Assembly: GCF_000802235.1 (NCBI RefSeq)
Contig: NZ_JTDL01000087.1
Location: 42,253 to 106,252, forward strand
DNA: 64,000 nucleotides
Reading direction: 5' to 3'
From: Sinomonas humi
GTDB taxonomy: Bacteria > Actinomycetota > Actinomycetes > Actinomycetales > Micrococcaceae
The position numbers and the translations under genes are program-made. Each line of letters begins with the position of its first letter. Positions within the stretch are counted from its first letter, which is position 1. Below the pieces are notes generated by a model, which worked only from the letters and a program-made list of their open reading frames with translations, did no database searches and was not told where the DNA came from. Of the stretch, positions 59,207 to 64,000 are shown one piece after another.

Positions 59207-60451
59207 TCAGAGGCCGCGGCGCCGGAATCGGGACGGGGAGAAGGGCCGCAAGGCGGTGCTTGTCCTGCCGTGGAGGATGAGGTCGGTGAGGGCGCGGGCG
59301 GTGCCCGGTGCGAGGGTGACGCCCAACATCCCGTGGCCCGTGGAGACGTAGGTGTTCTCGAGCCGGCCGAGGCGGCCGATGATCGGCATCCCGTCCGGAG
59401 TCATGGGACGCATACCTGCCCGAGCGATGACGGGCGACGACGGCGGTTCCCATCCCCGGAAATACTTCTGGGGTGCGCGGAGGATCGCGTCGACCCGGAC
59501 CTGGTTGATGTTCTCGTCGAGTCCGCCGAACTCCATGGTTCCCGCGAGCCGGAGCCGCTCCTTGAAGGGGGTCACGGCGACCTTGGCATCCGAGAGGTTG
59601 ACCGCGCTGCGGAGACCGTAGCGCGGCACCTCCAAGCTGTAGCCCTTGCCCGGGCGAACCGGGAGCGGCTCGTTGAAGAGCTTCGAGACGGGGCCGCTCC
59701 AAGCGCCCGTGGCGAGAATGAAGCGGTCGCCGTCGAACCGCCGTCCGCCGCTGCGAACGGCTGTGACCCTGTTCCCGGACGTTTCGACGCCGTCGATCGG
59801 AGCGTGCTCGACGATCTCGACTCCGAGTTCGAGCAGCCGCTTGTGGAAGGCCCGCATCATCGCCCCGGGGTCCACGTGCCGCTCAAGTGGGAAGTAGATC
59901 CCGCCGTAGACCGCGTCCGTGAGAAGCGGCTCATGGTTCCTGACGTCGTCGCCCACGAGCACCTTGGGGTTGAGGTTGAAGGACCGCACGAGGTCGAGGT
60001 TGTCGAGGTGATGCTCGAGGTTCTCCTTCTCAGTGAACGCCATGAGCAGGCCCTCGCTGTGCATCTCGAAATCCATGCCGTCGGACCGGTATTCGTCGAA
60101 GGTCTCGATCGATCCTTGGGCGAGACTCAGATGGCCCTCGAAGCCGGCACGCTGGTCCTTGGCATTCGACTTGCCCCACATCGCGAGCATGAACTTGACG
60201 AATGAAGGCCGAAGGGATGGCCTGATGTAGAGCGGGCTGTCGGGCCGCAGCATCCACTTCATCGATTGGAGGACGACGCCGGGGCCCGGGACCGGGGCGG
60301 CCTCGGCGGGGCAGATCCAGCCCGCGTTCACCTCGGCCGCTCCGAGACCAGTGCCCCTCGCGTCGAGGACTGTGACGGACTCGCCCTCGCGGGCCAAGTG
60401 GTAGGCCTGGGTGAGGCCGATGACTCCTCCGCCGATCACTACGGTGTGCAC
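59207..60451 (-). CDS. DadA-like D-amino-acid dehydrogenase, probable D-hydroxyproline oxidase/dehydrogenase
   Basis: A 414-residue FAD oxidoreductase of the DAO superfamily. The FAD motif VVIGGGVIGLTQAYHLAREG is at the N-terminus, and the C-terminal RPMTPDGMPIIGRLG with TGHGMLGVTLAPGTA completes the fold; LPVRPGKGYSLEV is typical of DadA. It would oxidise cis-4-hydroxy-D-proline (made by the epimerase) to pyrroline-4-hydroxy-2-carboxylate at the membrane. GTG 60451 has AAAGGA nine bases upstream. It lies between the ABC transporter ATPase gene and the deaminase gene. Confidence 0.9.
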   Translation of the reverse strand: MHTVVIGGGVIGLTQAYHLAREGESVTVLDARGTGLGAAEVNAGWICPAEAAPVPGPGVVLQSMKWMLRPDSPLYIRPSLRPSFVKFMLAMWGKSNAKDQRAGFEGHLSLAQGSIETFDEYRSDGMDFEMHSEGLLMAFTEKENLEHHLDNLDLVRSFNLNPKVLVGDDVRNHEPLLTDAVYGGIYFPLERHVDPGAMMRAFHKRLLELGVEIVEHAPIDGVETSGNRVTAVRSGGRRFDGDRFILATGAWSGPVSKLFNEPLPVRPGKGYSLEVPRYGLRSAVNLSDAKVAVTPFKERLRLAGTMEFGGLDENINQVRVDAILRAPQKYFRGWEPPSSPVIARAGMRPMTPDGMPIIGRLGRLENTYVSTGHGMLGVTLAPGTARALTDLILHGRTSTALRPFSPSRFRRRGL

Positions 60452-60483
60452 TTGAATTCCTTTCTCGGCTCCCGCCGAGGCTC

Positions 60484-61344
60484 TTAGAAGCGGACGGCGT
60501 CGACGAACTTCTTCAGGTCTGGGTTGTCGCAGTTCTCGAAGGCGTTCTCGGGAGTAGTGTTCACCGCGATCTCGCCGTTGTGGAAGAACACGACGCGGTC
60601 CGCTGCCTTGGAGGCGAAGGCCATGTCATGGGTGACGAGCGCGACGGCGATCCCTTCCTCTTCCTTCAGACGGCGCAGGACGTCCAGGACCTCAGCGGCG
60701 ACAGGCGGATCGAGGGCGGAGGTGATCTCGTCGCAGAGCAGGAGCTTGGGCTTCATCATCAGAGCCCGGGCGATCGCGACGCGCTGGCGCTCGCCGCCGG
60801 AGAGCTGGGTCGGGCGGCTGAGGATGTGCTGGGCCATGCCGACCTCCGCCAGGGCAGCCTCGGCCCGGTCCCGAGCCTCCGCAGGCTTGAGGCCAAGCTT
60901 CTTCTTCGGTGCCAGCGTCAGATTTTCGAGGACGTTCATGTGGGGCCAGAGGGTGTAGGACTGGAAGACCATGCCGACCTCGGAGCGGACAGTGTTCCAT
61001 TCCCTGGTCCGCTTCTTCTCAGCGAAGACGATCTTGCCATCAAAGGCGATCTGCCCGTCGTCGGGATCGGTCAGCCCGGCCAGGGCACGCAGGAGGGTCG
61101 ACTTGCCGGAACCCGACTTGCCAATGATCACGGTGATGTCACCGGCCTGCATGTCGAAGTCCACGCCCTTGAGGATGAGTCGTCCGTGGAAGCTCTTCTC
61201 CAGGCCGCGTGCGGCCACGAGCGCCTGCCCGTTGCCGGAGGAAGGAAGTTCCGTGGGGCCGGAGGCGGCTGTGAGTGCGGGCTCGGCCATCTCGCTGTCC
61301 TTCTGCTGTCGGGTTTGGGTCTGAGGGGCTGCTGCATGACTCAT
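60484..61344 (-). CDS. Polar amino-acid ABC transporter, ATPase
   Basis: A 286-residue ATP-binding subunit of the GlnQ/HisP type. Walker A GKSGSGKSTLL, Q-loop VFQSYTLWPHMNVL, signature LSGGERQRVAIARALM, Walker B LLLCDEITSALDP and the H-loop VTHDM are all present. An N-terminal tail of about 45 residues before AARGLEKSF is longer than usual. A second ATG at 61290 (MAEPAL, with AGAAGGAC upstream) may be the real start. ATG 61344 overlaps the permease stop by four bases. It energises import of the amino acid degraded by the operon. Confidence 0.93.
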   Translation of the reverse strand: MSHAAAPQTQTRQQKDSEMAEPALTAASGPTELPSSGNGQALVAARGLEKSFHGRLILKGVDFDMQAGDITVIIGKSGSGKSTLLRALAGLTDPDDGQIAFDGKIVFAEKKRTREWNTVRSEVGMVFQSYTLWPHMNVLENLTLAPKKKLGLKPAEARDRAEAALAEVGMAQHILSRPTQLSGGERQRVAIARALMMKPKLLLCDEITSALDPPVAAEVLDVLRRLKEEEGIAVALVTHDMAFASKAADRVVFFHNGEIAVNTTPENAFENCDNPDLKKFVDAVRF

Positions 61345-62078
61345 GCGCTCACCGCCGGTCGTGATCCGGGGACCATCCCTGCCAGAACACTCCTGTTCTT
61401 CTTTGGACTCGGGGCTGCGGTGTTCTGCATCCTGCGCTCGATGGCGCTGGTGACCAGGGAAGCGGGGAAGGCGATCACGAAGTAGATCACGGCCGCGGCG
61501 GTGAAGATCTCCAGCGACCGGTAGGAGGCGGCGGCGTTGGTGTTCGAGACGAACATCAGGTCCGAGACCGCGATGGTCGAGACGAGCGCCGTGTCCTTGA
61601 ACAGGGAGATGTTCAGCGACAGGATCACCGGCAGCTGCTGGCGCAGGGCCTGCGGGACGATGATGTAGCGCAGCTGCTCGAACCGGCTCAGCTGGAGCAT
61701 CCGCCCGGCCTCGACCTGCTCCACCGGGACGGCCTGGAAGCCGCTGCGGTAGGCCTCGGCCATGAACGCAGTCAGGTTCGCCGTCAGGGCGATCGCGGCC
61801 GAGGTGAACCCAGGCAGCGTCACCCCGGTCAGGGCAGGCATGGCGTAGAAGATCCAGAACAGCTGGACGAGCATCGGGGTGCAGCGGAAGACCTCGATAT
61901 AGCCCTGCGCTGCCCATCGGATGACCTCGATCCTGGCCATGCGGGCCACCGCGAGCGGCACGGCCAGAACCATGCTTATCGCGATCGTGATGACGGTCAG
62001 CTCCAAGGTGGTCCCGAGCCCGCCGAGCATGGACGGGAAGGCCTTGGCGACCGCGTCCCAGTCGAAGTTGTAGTTCAT
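61341..62078 (-). CDS. Polar amino-acid ABC transporter, permease
   Basis: A 245-residue HisM/GlnP-type permease with about five helices. GLGTTLELTVITIAISMVLA, YIEVFRCTPMLVQLFWIFYA and the EAA loop VEAGRMLQLSRFEQLRYIIV with PQALR are typical. Only one permease gene is present, so it probably works as a homodimer. AGGAG precedes ATG 62078. A basic C-terminal tail (RRMQNTAAPSPKKNR) extends past the last helix. Confidence 0.92.
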   Translation of the reverse strand: MNYNFDWDAVAKAFPSMLGGLGTTLELTVITIAISMVLAVPLAVARMARIEVIRWAAQGYIEVFRCTPMLVQLFWIFYAMPALTGVTLPGFTSAAIALTANLTAFMAEAYRSGFQAVPVEQVEAGRMLQLSRFEQLRYIIVPQALRQQLPVILSLNISLFKDTALVSTIAVSDLMFVSNTNAAASYRSLEIFTAAAVIYFVIAFPASLVTSAIERRMQNTAAPSPKKNRSVLAGMVPGSRPAVSA

Positions 62079-62102
62079 CGGTTCCTCAGCTCCTAGGAGG
62101 TC

Positions 62103-62957
62103 TTACTTCTTCTCGAGGTCACCGAGGTTGCCGACCTCGAAGTAGTTCACCTTGGCGTAGGCCTGGGTCAGCTCGCCGCTCGCCTGGGCGCGTTCGATCG
62201 CGATGTTCACAATCTGCAGTGAGCGGGAGTCGATGCTTGCCGGCACCCCGTAGGCGGCGGAGCCGGAGTAGAGGGACGGATTCGGGACGATGATCTTCAC
62301 GCTCTTGTCCGCTTGCGCCTGGGACTCCGCGGTTGGCAGGTCGGTGAACTCCGCCACCACCCGGCCGGCCTTCAGGGCCGAGAGGATGTTCGAGTACGTG
62401 TCCATAGAGGTCACGTTCTGGGTCAGGCCCTTCATGCTCGTCTCCAGAGCCGATCCCTGCGAGACGCCGATCTGCGAGCCGCTCTTGATGACCTGGTCCG
62501 CGCTCGTGTACGGAGAGTCGGCCTTGACCACAAGCACGCCGGGGTAGGTGTACACGGGATCGGTGAAGGAGATTGCGAGGGACCGCTCGACCGTGTGGTC
62601 GAGGTTGGCCGCGAAGTCGTAGCGGTTTGCCTGCAGGCCGGCGACGATGTTGCTCCACTGGGCCGGGACCGGGGTGAGCTTGACCCCTAGCTGCTTCGCG
62701 AGGTCCTGAAGCGGGATCAGGTTCACGCCCCCGAGCGAGCCGTCGGAGTTCTGCACCGTCATCGGCGGGGCGATCGCAACCCCCACGCGCAGCTCCCCGC
62801 GCTTCTTGATAGCGTCGATGAACGAGCCCTGCGACGCATCAGTGCCCGACGACGCCTGGGCCGGATTGCCCCGCAAGCCGCTCCCGAGGAACCCCCCGAC
62901 AACGGAGAGCACGAGGACTGCAAGCACTGCAAGGACGATCTTGCTGGTTCTGGTCAT
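62103..62957 (-). CDS. Polar amino-acid ABC transporter, substrate-binding protein
   Basis: A 284-residue family 3 binding protein. The N-terminus (TSKIVLAVLAVLVLSVVGGF) is one strong hydrophobic segment without a lipobox Cys, so the protein is either cleaved near NPAQASS or anchored by an uncleaved helix. The mature part shows KKRGELRVGVAIAPPMTVQN, NRYDFAANLDHTVERSLAIS and FTDPVYTYPGVLVV. The operon suggests hydroxyproline or a related imino acid as ligand. It is the first gene of the nine-gene minus-strand operon; AGAGGG precedes ATG 62957. Confidence 0.92.
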   Translation of the reverse strand: MTRTSKIVLAVLAVLVLSVVGGFLGSGLRGNPAQASSGTDASQGSFIDAIKKRGELRVGVAIAPPMTVQNSDGSLGGVNLIPLQDLAKQLGVKLTPVPAQWSNIVAGLQANRYDFAANLDHTVERSLAISFTDPVYTYPGVLVVKADSPYTSADQVIKSGSQIGVSQGSALETSMKGLTQNVTSMDTYSNILSALKAGRVVAEFTDLPTAESQAQADKSVKIIVPNPSLYSGSAAYGVPASIDSRSLQIVNIAIERAQASGELTQAYAKVNYFEVGNLGDLEKK

Positions 62958-63519
62958 GGTCTAAACCCTCTTTAGGGACGAACGGTCTGCTGGAAGGGAT
63001 AGCTGGCAGCTGAGGACGACTGTGTCCTAAGTGCCGTTTCTTGTTTGATTGTCAGGCAATCTGTCGATGCCTTCTACCCTAAGCCTGTGACCGAGGACAC
63101 GTCTAGTCCCTTTTTGCCGTACGGGCGCGGGTCACCGCTGAGACGAAAGAAGTCTCCATGCAGAGGGGCCGCCCGCCCAGGTCGGCATGATGCTTCCCCG
63201 CGTGAAGAACCTGGGTGCACTGTCCCCAGACCCGAGCGGTCCGGGTGCCCACCATCCCGTCGAGGGGCAGTGCTCGCCTGTGTGGCTGACCGCACGGGCA
63301 GCGGCCAGGGCAGGAAGTGATGAGCGGGAGACTACGGGAGTCTGAAATAGGTCGCGACGTTTCATGGGTCTGAGGCTAAGGTCGCAAGCCAATGCCAGCG
63401 GTGGTGACAGATGGCGAAACAACTGGCCTTCAAAGGACATTCGTCTATCACGGACAGTCGGCCGCCTCCCCTACCGTGAGAGACACTCCCAGCGCGACTT
63501 TTCGGAAAGAGAGAGCACC
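62958..63519. other. 562-bp divergent intergenic region between the ABC operon and mmsA
   Basis: This stretch must hold the promoters of both flanking units. It contains small dyads (GAGAC...GTCTC near 63140, AGACT...AGTCT near 63335) and several GC-rich partially complementary segments at 63120-63320. Open frames on both strands here lack ribosome-binding sites and coding character, so I annotate no gene. No known riboswitch core could be recognised by eye. Confidence 0.5.
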
Positions 63520-64000
63520 GTGTCTGCAACCCATAACCTGCCCGTCGTCCCGCATTGGATTGGGGGCAAGGAATACCCCTCTGCCGGCGAGCGGACAGCG
63601 CCCGTGTTCGACCCCGCCCTCGGCGTCGAGACCAAGCGGGTCTCCCTCGCCTCCGCGCAGGACATCGAGTCCGCGGTCTCCTCGGCGCAGAAGGCCTTCC
63701 CCGCCTGGCGCGACCTGTCCATGGCGAAGCGCCAGCAGATCCTGTTCCGGATCCGCGAGCTGCTCAACGAGCGCAAGGGCGAACTCGCCGAGATCATCAC
63801 CTCCGAGCACGGCAAGGTCGTCTCCGACGCCGCCGGGGAGATCGCCCGCGGCCTCGAAGTCGTCGAGCTCGCCACGGGCTTCCCGCACCTGATCAAGGGC
63901 GAGCACTCGGAGAACGTCTCGACCGGCGTAGACGTCCACTCGCTCAAGGCCCCCCTCGGCGTCGTCGGCATCATCAGCCCGTTCAACTTCCCGGCCATGG
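63520..64000 (+). CDS. mmsA: Methylmalonate-semialdehyde dehydrogenase (3' end outside window)
   Basis: The first 160 codons of a CoA-acylating aldehyde dehydrogenase. The N-terminus (VPHWIGGKEYPSAGERTAPV, then FDPALG), SEHGKVVSDAAGEIARGLEV, GEHSENVSTGVDVHSLKAPL and ISPFNFPAM are diagnostic for MmsA/IolA, which converts methylmalonate or malonate semialdehyde to propionyl- or acetyl-CoA in valine, inositol or beta-alanine breakdown. GTG 63520 is the start, with a purine-rich GGAAAGAGAG upstream. It is divergent from the hydroxyproline-type operon; the rest of its own operon lies beyond the window. Confidence 0.9.
   Translation, partial: MSATHNLPVVPHWIGGKEYPSAGERTAPVFDPALGVETKRVSLASAQDIESAVSSAQKAFPAWRDLSMAKRQQILFRIRELLNERKGELAEIITSEHGKVVSDAAGEIARGLEVVELATGFPHLIKGEHSENVSTGVDVHSLKAPLGVVGIISPFNFPAM

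Noticed and set aside
63100..63330. Possible riboswitch (glycine or cobalamin type) before mmsA or the ABC operon
   Set aside because: I looked for the conserved cores on both strands and could not match them; only generic dyads are present.
63132..63440. 102-codon minus-strand frame in the divergent region before mmsA
   Set aside because: No ribosome-binding site, Pro/Ser/Arg-rich composition and no resemblance to a known protein.

Overview
The window is a 64 kb piece of a high-GC chromosome. Many genes start with GTG or TTG, genes are tightly coupled by ATGA/GTGA overlaps, and the gene content is typical of soil Micrococcaceae (Arthrobacter/Sinomonas-like actinobacteria). That placement is an inference from content and codon use; there is no rRNA marker in the window. 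I see no tRNA, rRNA, CRISPR array, transposase or integrase.

Layout. 1-2202: 3' part of a CitA/DcuS-type sensor kinase and its response regulator. 2203-3874: 1.6 kb without genes, filled by three related repeat families (31-bp tandem, about 290-bp units, 71-bp tandem). 3875-4474: a hypothetical HA/SANT-like protein. 4547-10108: a sugar-acid locus with an MFS importer divergent from lacI-manD-mannonate oxidoreductase. 10109-12629: NTF2-like protein, secreted GH16-like glycosidase and LuxR regulator. 12645-24067: a beta-oxidation locus with a Nudix hydrolase, an alpha/beta hydrolase, a TetR regulator and a seven-gene operon (PECR-like SDR, ADP-forming acyl-CoA ligase, acyl-CoA dehydrogenase, enoyl-CoA hydratase, NCS1 permease, 3-hydroxyacyl-CoA dehydrogenase, thiolase). 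Four copies of one 16-bp palindrome, CTGAC-N6-GTCAG, lie at its three promoter regions and mark it as one TetR regulon.

24087-31956: kinase-like protein; a lower-GC two-gene island with a PLD/HKD-DEAD helicase-DUF3427 protein (possible phage defence); two small acidic paralogues flanking an NmrA-like gene; a Rieske/DUF2231 protein; Ku. 32346-40401: MHS transporter, then a LacI-controlled ABC importer with a cytoplasmic GH32 fructosidase, then CsbD. 40513-48987: DpaL-like lyase plus M20 hydrolase with a divergent LysR gene, a small unknown, and a second LysR gene divergent from an ADH-amine oxidase-MFS operon. 49049-54043: an Lrp gene divergent from C-S lyase, amino-acid permease, AhpD-like and branched-chain aminotransferase genes.

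54120-62957: a nine-gene minus-strand operon (ABC amino-acid importer, DadA-like oxidase, DHDPS-like deaminase, proline-racemase-family enzyme, aldehyde dehydrogenase, two SDRs) that fits 4-hydroxyproline catabolism to 2-oxoglutarate. 63520-end: the 5' part of mmsA, methylmalonate-semialdehyde dehydrogenase. Overall the region is a string of catabolic cassettes, each with its own transporter and usually its own regulator. The best candidates for new biology are the TetR/NCS1 beta-oxidation regulon, the helicase island, the repeat field and the paired acidic proteins.
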